The notes under the pieces are model-generated. The model made no database searches. It was not told the DNA's origin and worked only from the letters and a program-made list of their open reading frames with translations. Source: Gordionus sp. m RMFG-2023 (Eukaryota; Nematomorpha; Gordioida; Chordodea; Parachordodidae). Taken from it: a stretch of DNA of 64,000 nt. Position numbers and translations under genes: made by a program. The stretch spans positions 1,535,473 through 1,599,472 of the forward strand of contig NC_088775.1 in assembly GCF_954871325.1 (NCBI RefSeq), read 5' to 3'. Below, piece by piece: positions 10,491-23,156 of the stretch; positions within the stretch are counted from its first letter, which is position 1, and every line of letters starts with the position of its first letter.

Positions 10491-11739
10491 TACTTATTAT
10501 AGGGCAGAGCAAATTTAATTTAAAATGATCCATGTTCATCATTTAAATTATTAAGCAAAAGAAAATTAATCTACCTTACTAAGGGATACTTGGAAAACAT
10601 ACTCGCCTTTGATTATCTGAGAATCATTTTATTTGTACTTGTTTTTTCTTATATAATTTTAATTTATTTAAAAAAAAAATTAGTAAATATATTGAAAGGT
10701 GATTGTAAGACATTGATTATTATTTGTTTTTACATACATTTATAAATCCCTACAATAAAATTTATCTTTAGTGAATTTAGGGATGGCAGGTAAAGAGAAA
10801 CCAAAACAAATATATTTTAAAATCTTTATTTAATTTATTTTAATTTTTATAAAAATTACTACTCTAGATATTTACAATTGTTACAGCTATATAAATATTA
10901 TTATTTTAATACTATTTACATATTATCATTTACGAAAATTAATATAATTTTAAAGGTCATTAAAAAAGAAAAGATTTTTACAAAAATATGTCTTTAGATT
11001 GTTTGTTTGACCAGTTTATCGTTTGTTGAATCGATTACATAACATCATGAAACATCGTTGGTTGAAAATCATTGTTGAAACGTCGTTGGTTGAACATTGC
11101 TTGTTGATTTGCTATTTGTATTGATCATCCCATTTCTCTTTCAAAATTTTATATAAATATTTTTTTACAAAATTTTATTTATTTATAACAATCATTTTAT
11201 ATGTCGTAGGTCATATTCTCGCTTTTGAACTTGACTTTGAATTTTTGAATTTTGAACTTGAATTTTCGAATTTTGTTGAACGAACTTGAACTTGTTCACT
11301 TCTTCCTCCTCTAAAAAATTTTTTTTTTCATTTTTTTTTAGTAAAATTTTCATTTGATATTTTGTTGTTGTTTAGCCTCAGTCATATTTTTTCATTGGTT
11401 TGTTCGTTGCTTGTTATCCTTATCATCTAATCATTCGCTTGAACATCATCTTCACAATGGCTTGTTCATCTCGTTATTTATTAACATTTTATCAATGTTT
11501 ATAAATATTATGATCAATATATCTCAAATAAAATAATTTTGGAATAATTGAAATGATAATGGAATAAATAATTTATCAGAATCATTCATAAGAATAAGAA
11601 TCATAATTTGGAATTGTTTCATTTTATATAATAATTTATAATTTATTATTTATTTATTTTTATTTTTAAATTTTACTCCTTTATTTTTCAATTTAAACAA
11701 TGTAAAAATTGACTAAATTCTATCATATTCAAAAAAATT
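10491..11739. other. AT-rich region with simple internal repeats
   Basis: No gene. Short reiterated motifs occur: ATCGTTGGTTGAA-like words at 11040-11100 and TTGAACTTGAATTTT-like words at 11220-11300. The 60-codon open frame at 11354-11536 lies in this low-complexity sequence and is not credible as a gene. Confidence 0.5.
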
Positions 11740-14700
11740 AAATGGATTTATCTAGTCACGATTCCTAGAAATCTTAAAATTATATGGTTTCCAAAACTGA
11801 TTATTTTTTTCTTAACCATTCTGTGCTATCGTCCTTTTCAAAAAAATATTCATAAATAAAATTATATAACTATAGTTAACGTATATTATTGTATAGATTT
11901 ATGTGAAGCATCCTTTAGTATTATTATTATTCTACCCTCACCTTCTTTCTATATTCATTTTAATAGTGAAAAAATGTGAAATAGATTTTATATAATGATA
12001 ATAAAAGTAAACATTGCTCAATTTTTACAGGGAACAAATATAGACTAAAAACTAATCTTTCGTTGTTTGATCTCTATCATAGTAATTCATCAATGGCAAA
12101 AATCCCGTAACACCAGCATAAGATTTACGTGATGATATAGTTTAAGGCCATTAAATTAAATAAATTGTTTGTTCATCACCAAAATTATTCACTCAATTTA
12201 TAATAAAAAGTAGATTAATTAACCTTACCAAGGGGTCCATTCAATATAATTACAGTGCATAGTTGCTCATCCACTAAAAATCATTATATACTCATTTTTT
12301 TTTTTATATAATTTTAATTGATTTTTTTATAAAAATTTATTATAAGAAAATAAGCGAAAACTTCAATGTAACACATTAATTATTATATGCTTTAGATAAA
12401 AATATTTTATTAAAATGTTATATAGTAAAAGCTAGCTATAGTGATTCTCAGTATAACTTTCTTAGAAAGACGATCTGTTTATTTAAGTCAACTTAAGAGG
12501 TTTTACCTCTAGAATATAGTTACTACAATCATTATATTACAATCGTTGAAATTTTTTTTTTAATCACTCTAGTAAGCTACCACAATAATGAAAGTAAATC
12601 ATATTTGTATATCAGTATATAAATAAATTATTAAGTTCAAAAAATTAAATTTATTTCAATTTATCCGATTATTTTTCCTGACATCTTTTGGGAAAATTTC
12701 GAGGCCTAAGGTTTATAAATATTAACTATTTCAATAACCTTTGGGTCCTATCATCTTTATGAGCATACGTATTAAAATACAAAATACTCTTTTTATCTTA
12801 GACATAAATATATGATATCTGTATGATAGCACCATTAAATGAAGTAGCGATTGATTATATAGAGTTGTATATTTAGGGTTTAATCTTAAATATGGCTAAA
12901 TCTAATTTATGTTTTTTTAACAATTAAATTCCCACGAATGGGTTTAGTCTATAATTGAGAAAGTAAAATTTATCTTCTTCTACCTATGAGCAGTTTTTTA
13001 TACTCTGAGGTGTTCATGGGGAAATTTTTTAAGACTTATTGGGAATGGTAAATTTTTTAAAGACTTATTGGGAATGGCAAATTTTTTAAAAATAATACCT
13101 TCCTTAAGATATTTTCAAAGTAATACCTTCACCAAATATTTTTAATTTTACATATTTTTATATATTCGTTTTTTTAAAATAATGAAATCATTAATTGCTT
13201 TCTAGAATTTTTTAGAAATATATTAAATTTAGAATTTATATATTTTAACTGTCGAAAATGAGAGGTCGATTTATAACTATCTTCATTTTTGGCATCACGT
13301 TTGATGAACCACTCAATCACTCCTAAAGATAATCTTTTAAATTTGGCCTTGATTGCTTGGATATCTTTAGCTTCTTACAAAATGCTTACTAGTGGATATG
13401 AATGATTGGAAGCATCAATCTTAACATAGGTAACCTCATTAGACGAACAAGAGTTTCCATAAGACACCAAATTGGATGTATCATTCTTCAACCACATGCA
13501 TGTGTATAAAATGTTGAATATAGATCGATTCCAATCAGGCATATGGTGTTAATTGATAAAGGCAGACATGAAAGGCACAGAGCGATTCATTCAGTTTTTA
13601 CTCATACTCTTAGGAAAGCCCGAATACCAAACCTTCTGGAGCCTGCTAATTTATTATAAGACCCCTAATGCCAGATGGTATAACTTCTGTTCTCTTCTTC
13701 TGTTAATATACACGTAAAAAAATAATATTCCAAATCAACAAATTATGTTTTTATTACTAATCGTTATCTCTTCACTTGGACATTGTCAAGCGAAACTTTA
13801 AATTTTCCAAAAATATAGGTCGAAAAATAAAAGCCCTACATTATAAAACAAGGAATTTTGTTTTTAAAACAAATTCAAATTAGTATTTAAAAAAAATAAT
13901 TATTCGTGTTTTTTTAGAACTTGTAAACCCAATTTCGTTTTATAAAATGGTGCTTATTTTTAATATATTATTATATATTGTTAATAAAAGTAATAATTGT
14001 AATTATAAATAAGAAGATGCAATGTTTGTCTTAGCTGAAATCTTTATTAATTAAAAATCGCCGTAATTGTTGCTGTATACTTTCTGTGAGTAATCATTTC
14101 TGAATTGTTTCAAATTATAAGTGTCTTAAATATAGATGTAGACTGACATTCTGTCTTTAATATCTCGCTTAATTAATCTCAAAATAGGTTAAAAAGTTTA
14201 TCTAAAGGAAAAAAAAATATTTTAAATATGTCTCTTTTTAAATAAATCATATTTTACATTTTATTTTGAGTGCTAAAATGAGTCGAATTGGGAATTTATG
14301 AAGGAATAATACATATTATGAGATTTTAAATGATTATATTTATATATAAAATTTTTTTCAAAGTTTATAAAGAATGTAAGAAGGAAAATACGACAAATAT
14401 TAAAAGTAATATATTAAAATAGATAGCAACAAATGTTTTACTCAATAGTTTAAGAAATCCTAAAAAGTTTAAAGATAAAAAATGCTTTAATCATTAAATA
14501 TTTTTAATTGTTGACAAGGAGATTTTCTAATTTATTTGAAAGTGATTATTTAATATTACATATAAATTAAAAAAAAATTAATCTAGTCACCCCAATTAAA
14601 TTTTATATGTAATATGATGTTTTTAGTTGGTATGAATTCTAAAGCTATATTTTTAAAATTATTTAAACTGGGGGAAAAGATAAAGAATTTCAAAATACTC

Positions 14701-16795
14701 AAAAACTTTATTCAACAGATTTTTTTGGAAAAATTTTAAAATATAGACATAAAATCTTTATTTAATTCTGATTTATTCATAATTGCTGAATAAAAAATTA
14801 TGCCAATATTTAATTGAATATTTTCCACGTTTATACGTTATCGTAATTTTTTATAATTTTAAAAAGATACACAATGTGTGATTATAAATTATCAAAGATT
14901 ACGAAAATACCTAAGAATTGACAGTGCTTTAACGTCGCCATAAATTAATATTTTTAAATCCAGTTTTTATTTATATAATTATTAGGTTTATAAATTAAAA
15001 TCCATTTCAAGCTCAAAAATCATAAAAATGTCAAGTGGAAAACTCCAAGATGATTTGTTAATTTTAATGTATAAGCTAAATTTTTTTTATTTTTCTACCC
15101 ATCTCTATCAGTGTTTTATATTTGATTTTTTTTTCTATCTATATTAAAAACGAAAGCCATTTTATCTCGAAGCATTTTAATAAAAATTTAATTTAAAATA
15201 AATATTCTTACGGCACTGGAATTTCTCAATTTCTTTAAAAAATAACTTCGAATTGAGGCCATTTTATATATTTCTCACTCTTAATAAAATTTCTTTTATA
15301 AGATGGTTTGAACTTAAAAAAAATAAATAAAATATAGCCGAGCCGAAATTTCTTTAAACCTCAAATAATAACAATTTTTTTAACTTAATCTTTAATAGAA
15401 GGAAATGGGAACAAAACAAAAAGTATAAAACATTTAATTTTGTTATTCATTTAAACAACGATTTTTATAATTATTTATGACGCATCTAAAACTTCAAGAA
15501 TGAAGCCTTTTTTTTCACTTTTCATTGATTGAAAATTTTATTTTCCTTGATAATTTTTATTTGGATTGAATTCTTAAATTGAGAGCCTATGGATAAAATC
15601 TAAGGACAAATTGATTAAATTTTGACTTATTTTCGGTATAGGAAGAGATGCCATAGTAATATGCATGTATAGTAGGAGAAGATAGCATTGAATTAAATGT
15701 ACATAATAGAGGGAACGTAAAGACAACATTCAGGTTAAAACATATATAAAGCCATAGGTCTCTCTATTGGGCAGATCTTTTCCAAGATAGGTTGTATTAT
15801 TTTTAAAATGAGGCTATCAAAATTTGTTTATTTTTGGAAAGCGATCAATGTTCTGGATTAGTATCAAATAGATCAAATTGTTTGGCATAAAATATTGCCT
15901 ATTTTTTATTTATTTTTTATTCCATTTTAGACACCTCAAATTAGCTTTATGCCAATATATTATATGGTTTCTAACTAAATAATTTATCTAAATTTTATTA
16001 ATTTAATGTTTAATCTCTTTTTTCGGTTGAGATAGATTTTCAGGCCAGCCCTGATTAATTTAATACGGTCGCCAAACCTAGAGGGTTTCATCCCTCCTAA
16101 CTTCAATTTGCGAGATCCACTCTACTATTTATTTTGCTTTAATTTTGAAACTCTTATAACTTGGTGCTTAATAATTTTATAAACCAGTACAAGGGAACAA
16201 TAAAATAGAAACAATAAGTGAAAATATTTCTATGAGTAAATAATTATACATAGTTCCAAATTTATTATAAATTTTGAAAATTATTATCCTATATCAGAAT
16301 TCAAAATTTTGGCTACATCATTGATATCAATAAAAGATATTAATGAGAATCTTATAATCCCCCCCCCCCCCAACAAGCCATTGACTCAAAGATCTCCTTA
16401 ATATAATATTCTTTTCTTAATGATTCTATTAATTTTTAATATATTAATTATCTTAAATCAATATATATTTATCACATATAAGATTTTTGGATGAATTGTA
16501 GATTTGATGAGGCCAGCGGTTTCATAACTGTAGGAGAGGGGGGGGGGTGTAAATGATTTTATATCGCTATTTCTTTTAATAAAGGAATAATCTTATATTC
16601 ATATGTTAATATTATATGTATTTACTATTAAAAAGGCAAGAAGCGTTATAAGGGAATAAAATTCAAAATTTTTAATAAATTTTCTGCGATTTTTTAATTA
16701 CTGACATCAAAATTTTGGAATAAACTATAAAAAATTAAACAATTTTAAAATAATTAGCCATACCATAATATTTTTTATTTTACCAACGTGCCTGG
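11740..16795 (+). repeat. Long repeat unit delta, copy A
   Basis: Matches 45640-50200 (copy B) over nearly its whole length. Its later part (from about 15090) also matches copy C (51830-54740). Shared landmarks include TCACGATTCCTAGAAATC, AATATAGATCGATTCCAATC and ATAACTTG. Contains a LINE scrap (13260-13710), C and G homopolymer tracts (16359-16371, 16538-16547), and a 34-bp unit repeated twice around 13020-13087. The match continues past the hAT insertion at 16796 into 18208-18350. Confidence 0.75.
13260..13710 (+). pseudogene. LINE endonuclease-domain scrap (copy A)
   Basis: Reads, in broken frames, RIGCIILQPHACV-like sequence (about 13450-13495) and then GRHERHRAIHSVFTHTLRKA with IPNLLEPANL (13562-13650) and MPDGIT (about 13670). 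These match the zinc and restriction-like endonuclease region of the LINE at 4030-6660 and of the minus-strand copy at 35177-35518 (AKIPNILEPTNL). The reverse transcriptase part is not visible. A second copy sits at the equivalent place in copy B, so the LINE was in place before the unit was duplicated. Confidence 0.6.
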
Positions 16796-17063
16796 CAGTG
16801 GCGTATCCAGGATTTTCTTATAGGGGGGGGGGGATTTACTAATTCGTGCTTATGGATAGGATATTACAAGCCTCTTTTTTATTATTTCAAGATAGGTATA
16901 TTATATTTAATAAAGTTTTTTTAAATGTAAAGTTGAAATAAAGTGTAATGTCATTTTTTTTATAAAATTTGCTTTAAAAACTAGCCTCAGCTTAAATTCT
17001 CATACAATATAAGTAGAATATAATTTTTTTATTGAAAATACTAATAGTAGTTTAAAATATTGA

Positions 17064-17288
17064 CTAGAAAATAATTAAATTAACAAGTTTTTTTAACTTC
17101 TTATCAAATATAAGATTTTTAATTATTTCGTTTGTCGTTGGAACCAAATCTCTATGTATATTTAACAGAGCTAACCCATTTAGCCGAGATTCAGTACTTC
17201 GTAAATATGTTTTCAACCCTCTCAAGTTGGAAAAAGTCCTTTCATTCGTACATGTTGTAATAGGCAAACATGCAAGAATATAAAACAA
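17064..17288 (-). pseudogene. hAT transposase C-terminal dimerisation domain
   Basis: The 74-residue frame contains LACLPITTCTNERTFSNLRG, LKTYLRSTESRLNGLALLNI and HRDL. This is the classic hAT dimerisation signature of the ZMYM/THAP-associated hAT subgroup (Ser/Thr-x-x-x-E-R-x-F-S followed by LRS...RL..LALL.I). It sits at the C-terminal end of the transposase and ends just inside the element terminus at 16796. Upstream pieces of the same protein are at 17366-17641 and, more weakly, to about 17900, but the frames are broken between them. No N-terminal DNA-binding domain is present. Confidence 0.85.
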
Positions 17289-17365
17289 CTTCGAAATATT
17301 AGGAAATTGAGCTAAGGTTTTTTTACACCGATTGAGCGCATCAATAGCATGCTCAGGTAAAATAG

Positions 17366-17641
17366 CTAAACGTATAAATATTTATACCACAATTCGAATT
17401 CACTGATTAAATTTATTTCAGTATCAATCTCATAGGAATAAAATTTTTCTAAATATTTAATTTTACCAATAGTGGCATTAGAAAATGAAGAAGGATCTTT
17501 GGGTAATAAAACTTGAAGATTGCTAAAGACTTGTTTTTTATCTAAAACCCGTACTTTTATTTGCAATAAAAAAGTATCTAAGAATGGGATGAAAATGGAT
17601 ATTTTATAATATTCTTCAGTTGAGCCAATATTTATTTTCAT
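17366..17641 (-). pseudogene. hAT transposase middle segment
   Basis: The 91-residue frame contains STEEYYKISIFIPFLDTFLL and LQVLLPKDPSS, matching the helical region of hAT transposases that precedes the dimerisation domain (xxYYRxSIFIPxLDxxLxQLxxRF...LLP). Further upstream on the minus strand (17650-17900) fragments such as NSIDQSEFIIAAS and NIHEQVDTIRMNV fit the same protein. The element lacks the N-terminal half. Confidence 0.7.
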
Positions 17642-18208
17642 CTCAATAATGGCCTAGGTGCTAGACGAGGTTTAATTAGTATTATATCATAAAATTTAGC
17701 CTTCGATTCAACGTCTACATTCATTCTTATTGTATCTACCTGTTCATGTATATTTCCGCCAAATCAATAACCTGAACCAAATCTAAATTTGGTTTTTGTA
17801 AATTTCTACAAAGTAGTGAGCTATAGTAATTTATTGATGCAACTAGCAGCAATGATGCAACTAGCAGCAATGATAAACTCTGATTGATCAATTGAATTCA
17901 ATAATGATATCGCTGCTAACGACACATTACTTTTTTTTCATGCGCAACCTTATTTATAAATTATAGTTTGATTTCAATCTCTTTGACTAAATATTTTTCC
18001 ATTTTATTAATATTTTTGAATAATATGTTGGAAAATTGATATTCAAATATTTGTAAAATTTTGATTGATGGAGTGGGGAGGGGTGGTCTGGGGGGTAGGG
18101 GTAAAATTTTTATTAGCTTAAAATGATATTTATGAAAATAGTCAAATTTACGATGGGGGGGGGAAATTTCCCCCTCCCCCCCCATTGGTTACGCGCCTGG
18201 TGCCTGGG

Positions 18209-18450
18209 ATTGAGAATTGCTTCTTGTGACCTTCCTTGATACTCCATTGATGTAATTTTTATCGAAATATTCAAGAATATCTATACCATTACTCGGAGTA
18301 ACCGATCTAAGGAATGCCATTGCCCATATTATATAAAGGAACAAATTCTAAGCCGTCCATCATGCCACTAAAGAAACTTAGGGCTTCATCGGTTCTGTAT
18401 TGGCTTTCCAGACCTAGCTTTTAAATTTTTCTATGGGTACTTTGACACAA
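18209..18450 (-). pseudogene. Mutator-like (MULE) transposase fragment
   Basis: Minus-strand translation gives LGLESQYRTDEALSFFSGMM then LEFVPL, and in a neighbouring frame MAFLRSVTPSNGIDILEYF followed by DKNYINGVSR. The pattern GL-x-Y...L-x-FVP...P...YF-(D/E)-x-(T/N)YI is characteristic of the region C-terminal to the catalytic core in MULE transposases of animal genomes. It is frameshifted and short. Part of it is present at the same place in copy C (54752-54880). It abuts the hAT insertion, which separates it from the rest of copy A. Confidence 0.5.
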
Positions 18451-19924
18451 ATGGTAAAAGCATCCCCTGATTATGATGTGGTCCCACAATTGAAAAAATA
18501 AATATCAATAATTTAACATATTAATAATCGTACTAATGACAGTTTTAAGCGCGCTCATAGTAGACATTTCGAAATACATGTATATATATAATGGATCAGG
18601 AAATATATCCCATTTTTAACATTTAGACATTATTACTTGAATATTTTTTCGTAAATATTTTGTGTTTTTTTTTGAGTTTAATAGATGTAAATGATTGTGG
18701 CGTTCGCTTACAAAATTATTTATCAATAAATTATTGCTAGGTTATACTAAAAAAATTAAATGAAAATTGAGTAGAAAAAAATTGATAAAAGTTCAGAAAA
18801 ATAAAGATTAACAATGACTTAAAGTAAAATTGGGAAGAAAAAATTTAAGAAAAATTGATAAGAAAAATTTAAAAAAAAATAACAATTTTCCTTTTTTTTG
18901 AATTTTTTTTCCATGGGTTTTTTTTTCCTATTACCATTTAAAACTATTAAAACTATTAAAACTATTTTAAATAAATTTTTGACAAATCAAAAATGGCCGC
19001 CTATATTTTTTGAAGCTATGAAAAAATATATAATGAGTAAATATTTTACAATTTTAATGGCAATATATTTGAAGCGATGAAAAGATCTCTTAAAAATCAA
19101 TATGGTATTGATTCTACAATGATAATATCAATACGGTATTGACATTACAATGAGTATTGGTTTCACAATCCTACACCTGCAACTTAAATAAAACATTTTT
19201 TACGACATTGGAATTTCGCAATTTCTTTAACAAATAACCTCGAATTGAGTATTTATTAACAATTTTAAAACAATATTAGATATAAAAATAATTATTAATA
19301 AATATAATTTTATTTTTATTTTTAACGAACTCTCAACAAGGTAAATATTCAATGTGTATTATTGCTCATTTAAAAGAAAGAATTTTAAGGAAATGAAATT
19401 CAAAATAATATTTCTATAAAAAACCTAAGGATTAAAAATTGGTTATATCATATCTCATTATATATTTCTTTTTAAAATCGAAAGAAAAGATATCAATGTC
19501 GTCAATATATCCGGCTTCACATAATAGTTTAAAGCTTATATATTTATTTGCACTAGGAATGTGTATATAATCTTAATATAAATTTCCAAACAATTTTATA
19601 AAATAATAAAACCTTATGTCAAACTTATTATATAAGATAAATTTAAAATAAATAGTTATAACTTTTCTATGATTTTAAATATTTATATGCTGTAATCACA
19701 ATGATTAAATGTTTTATTTATTTTTTTTCAGTTTGTATAATTGTTACAAAAATATTTTAAATCACTATAGTATGTAAAGATTACGCACCACAAAGTAATA
19801 CATTAATTATTTTTTTCTTTTTCTCAAAATATATTATATATTGAACGAATTTAAGATCTAGTCCACCATTACTAAATTCGTTTGCCTAATTTTTGGAATT
19901 CTTTTAAAATATTGAAAAATCTAA
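18451..19924. other. AT-rich region, no gene seen
   Basis: Mostly low-complexity A/T. Stretches at 18980-19250 match 52430-52520 (TGGCCGCC, ACATTGGAATTTCGCAAT). A cluster of GTATTGAT/ATCAATAC words, mutually palindromic, lies at 19095-19165 and again at 52015-52100. The poly-T-rich 60-codon frame at 18898-19080 is chance. Confidence 0.45.
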
Positions 19925-20138
19925 CTGGAACGTAACTAGACTTTACTATCTCAGGGGGGCTCAAAATTTTTTTAAAAATTATATTCTTAAGTAAACTTTT
20001 TTTTAGCTAACATAATATAAAATTACCTTTGATTTAGCTAACATTATCAATAATAATTTAATTTTTTTAGTAGTTTAAAAAAAATTTCAATATTTTGAGG
20101 GGACTCTTCATCTTAGGTGGCTCTAGATCCTATTACTG
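19925..20138. mobile_element. Small hAT-like element related to the 6-kb shell
   Basis: The left end CTGGAACGTAACTAGACTTT continues ACTATCTCAGGGGGGCTC. It matches the inward right end of the hAT shell (GCGTCGCTAGACTTTACAAA then CTCAGGGGGCTC). The right end, read inward, is CAGTAATAGGATCTAGAGCC. About 214 bp, non-coding. The flanking 8-mers do not match, so the exact ends or the target duplication are eroded. Confidence 0.45.
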
Positions 20139-20164
20139 TGTATTAGTAAAGGTATTAAAAAACT

Positions 20165-21425
20165 TTAATTTAATAAGTTTGGTAAAAAATTTAAATTTGA
20201 AATTTATTAGAGCTTAAAATTAAATATGGTGGAGTGAAATCTTTTTAAATAATCATTTCTAGCCCTTTCATTTATTTTAGGAAAAAATAATCGATTTTGA
20301 TGCATTTGCGAATGCTTTAAAATGTCAATTTACACTTTAATAATAATTATGTTGAGAAAACTACTATGTATTAAATAAAGTCTTGACTCCCAACACAATG
20401 ATTACAATAGATACGTTTTTTCACTTTGATATTTATATTTTTTTAAATATAGACACATCAGAGAAATTTAACGAAAGTAAAACAAACACTAATCATTATA
20501 TTATGCTTCTTAATCAAGTAATATGTATGATCCTATTAAATGGTTTAAAATATAATATGGTAGGTATTTTTAGAGGTACTGGAATATACATATTGCAAAC
20601 AGTCAGATTTTTTAAATTTTTTAAAAAAAGCCCTAAATAAGTGATTTAATGTTTGAAAATAGCAAAATAATTAAGATTTAATTATGTTAGAAAAATAATC
20701 GAAAACCTATATTATGTCTCAAACGATTTGGTCATTAGCTTTTGAATTATTTTTAATTTTTCTAAAACTAACTAAAATTATAGGGATTGCGTGAAATATT
20801 TACACGTATCGCCTGATTATGCGCTCATTTCCGTTAATATTTTTATACTCTGTTTCTATCTTGAGTAATTTTATTTATTTTAAAATGGCTATAGCATTTT
20901 ATCATGAAGAAATGGGTAACACATTAATTAATATGCTTTTATAAACATTTTGTATTGGGTGACTTAAAAAAAAATGTCGTGATTCGAAATCTTTATGACT
21001 ATAAAACGTTTAATTAAATGACATTTCGTATTTTATTAAAAAAGAAACCTCATATTTTTAGAATATGATTTAGTCTGTTTTTTAGAAAATTAACATTTAA
21101 AAATGCTAGTATTTGATAATACCATAGATATAGGAATTATTATATTTTATGGGTTCTTAATATGTAGGGAAAGAATTTCATAAATTATAACACAAAATAT
21201 TTAAAATTATCGAATATAAACCCATTTTTAACACCAAGTAAAATGAAAAAGATAATTTTGTAAATTGCAAAATTTAATAAAACGAAGATTTTGTACTGAA
21301 AAAATTATGTCATGAGAAGTAAAATTGGAATACATCAAAATTAAATTTCTGAACTTCGTAGGAAAAAATAACTTGCAGTTCAACAGTTTTTATGCGACTC
21401 TAAAGTACGAGATTCATTTTCTTAA
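20165..21425 (+). repeat. Repeat alpha, copy 2
   Basis: Partner of 415-1715, same orientation, about 19.7 kb downstream. The open frame at 20383-20640 corresponds to the one at 624-830. In the 207 shared bases I count four differences, two of which change an amino acid. No protein family is recognised. Confidence 0.75.
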
Positions 21426-22267
21426 AACAGAGTCCGTCATCGTAATCTACAACAATATTATCAGGTGAGGGACGAATAATAGGGATTTCATTTATAAAAA
21501 CAAGCTATAACATTTTGGATCTTTACATAAACTTGCAGGTAAAAACTGAGTTTGGCATTCGATCAGTGGAATATAAGATTCATAGGTGTTATACAAGACA
21601 ATTGTGGATTAATTTCATTGATAATTCTTTAATTTTATTTAAATAAGTATCTTAAAATATTTTAGTGTTTGATATTATAATTTATGATTAGGAAAAATGA
21701 TTAAAAAAACGACAAGCGTTCTAATATAATCCTTTTAGCGAAAATATTAACAAAACCATTAATTAAAAATACCAAAACTTTTAACATAAACCCCCTGGGT
21801 ATTATCGCATTTTGAGCCATTATCCCTTTCAGACACATGATGAGTTTATATATTATAGTTAAAGATTAAGAGAGCACTTTTTAATCTATAGCTATCTATC
21901 TTTCCAAATGCAATTTATAACCTTAATCGTAATTATTCGTTATTATTTTTATCTTGTATATTATTTTAAAATTTATTCACTTTAGCACACATCTTTGAAA
22001 CTGAGTGTAACATACTATATATGTTATATGCATTTTTAAGAGAACGGTTATTTTTATCGCTAGGCAAATTAAATTTTACAAGAAAACATCAACTAAATAA
22101 ATTTGTTTTTAAAATAATGACATTTAATACAAAATAATTTTAAGTAGTTTGGTATAAAATAAAACCATAATTTTGCTAGAAAATATTTTCGTTATTGGAA
22201 GCTTATTATTTTCAAATTGGTTTTTGTAAAATATAGTGTTTCATCAAAATTATTTTTTATAGGGCTA
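21426..22267. other. Unassigned segment between repeats
   Basis: Begins exactly where alpha similarity ends. The corresponding position in the first block passes straight into repeat beta, so at least part of 21426-23720 is extra sequence. No protein match or inverted ends found apart from the element starting at 22277. Confidence 0.4.
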
Positions 22268-22276
22268 AAATCAAAT

Positions 22277-23156
22277 GGTTCCACGTCAATATAGATAAAC
22301 CATTACAGAGAATGTATTTTATAGAAAAACTTTTATAGAGAAAATAAAAATAGAGAAAGCATTTATAGAGAAAATAATTGTAGAGAATGCCGTTTATAGA
22401 GAAAGTTTTGCATTGATAGAGAAAACATATAGAGAATGTCGTTTATAGAAAATAATTTTATAGAGAATAATTTTATAGAGAATAATTTTACAGAGAATGA
22501 TTTTACAGAGATGATTTTATAGAGAATAATTTAACTGAGAATGATTTTATAGCGAATGATTTTATAGTGAATGATTTTATAGTGAATGATTTTATAGTGA
22601 ATGATTTTATAGATTTATAGAGAATTATTTTATATAATGAATGTAATTTATAGAATTATTTTATAAAGAATTTTAATATAATATATAACATTTTTGTGTA
22701 AATTTGTATAATTATTACTCAGGCACTATATAGTCATAGGGAGAAGAATAAAAGGATATGAAATAATATTAAATATTAGAATTACTTTATATAAGCGAAT
22801 AATTGGGTAGTTTTTATTGTTAGAAAATTATTACAATTAGCACAGAAAATTATTTGCTTATGTTTACCCAAGATTTTTCGATTATTAGAAGAATTAATGG
22901 TAGAACAAAATTTCGATATGATTTGTGAGGAATTTGCGAAATATATTTTTAAAGATAAGAATATAAAATATAATAGATAGTGTTGTTAAAAGTTACTTTG
23001 GAAATGTAATGCAACTAGTTAAGTTAGTAGATATATTTGGGGAAATATAACAAGTTACAGTCTCTATAAATTGACATGCTCTATAAATGTTTTTTCTGTA
23101 AAAGTTTATCTATAATTGTTTTCTCTATGATGTTTACCCTGTAATTACGCGATAAC
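22277..23156. mobile_element. Non-autonomous element with minisatellite arms, 9-bp duplication
   Basis: An 880-bp element between 9-bp direct repeats AAATCAAAT (22268-22276, 23157-23165). It starts GGTTCCACGTCA. The best preserved right end, from the sister copy at 24983, reads inward GGTAACACGTCA (10 of 12 matching). Inside the left end is an array of TATAGAGAATGATTT-type units, some with an exact 15-bp period (about 22480-22620). The right end carries the same motif inverted (TCTATAAATG). A 9-bp duplication with GG...CC ends suggests a Mutator-like MITE. There is no transposase. Confidence 0.6.

Larger units (their letters stand above)
16796..18199 (-). mobile_element. hAT transposon with 8-bp target duplication
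   Basis: A 1,404-bp element flanked by the perfect 8-bp repeat GTGCCTGG (16788-16795, 18200-18207). Termini CAGTGGCGTATCCA and, inward from the right, CAGGCGCGTAACCA match at 11 of 14 bases. G tracts (16823-16833, 18155-18163) lie close inside each end. The sister unit at 54735-54760 reads ACCAACGTG then TCTGTGATTGAGAATTGC with no insertion, giving the empty site. The interior carries the C-terminal part of a hAT transposase on the minus strand, so it is a deletion derivative. A 19-bp unit is repeated twice near 17836-17873. Confidence 0.9.

Noticed and set aside
17961-18185. Proline-rich minus-strand frame at the end of the hAT
   Set aside because: Produced by the G/C-rich subterminal tracts of the hAT terminus; not part of the transposase.
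22430-22620. CRISPR-like array from regularly spaced repeats
   Set aside because: Units are contiguous 15-18-bp minisatellite repeats without unique spacers and sit in a eukaryotic inverted-repeat element.
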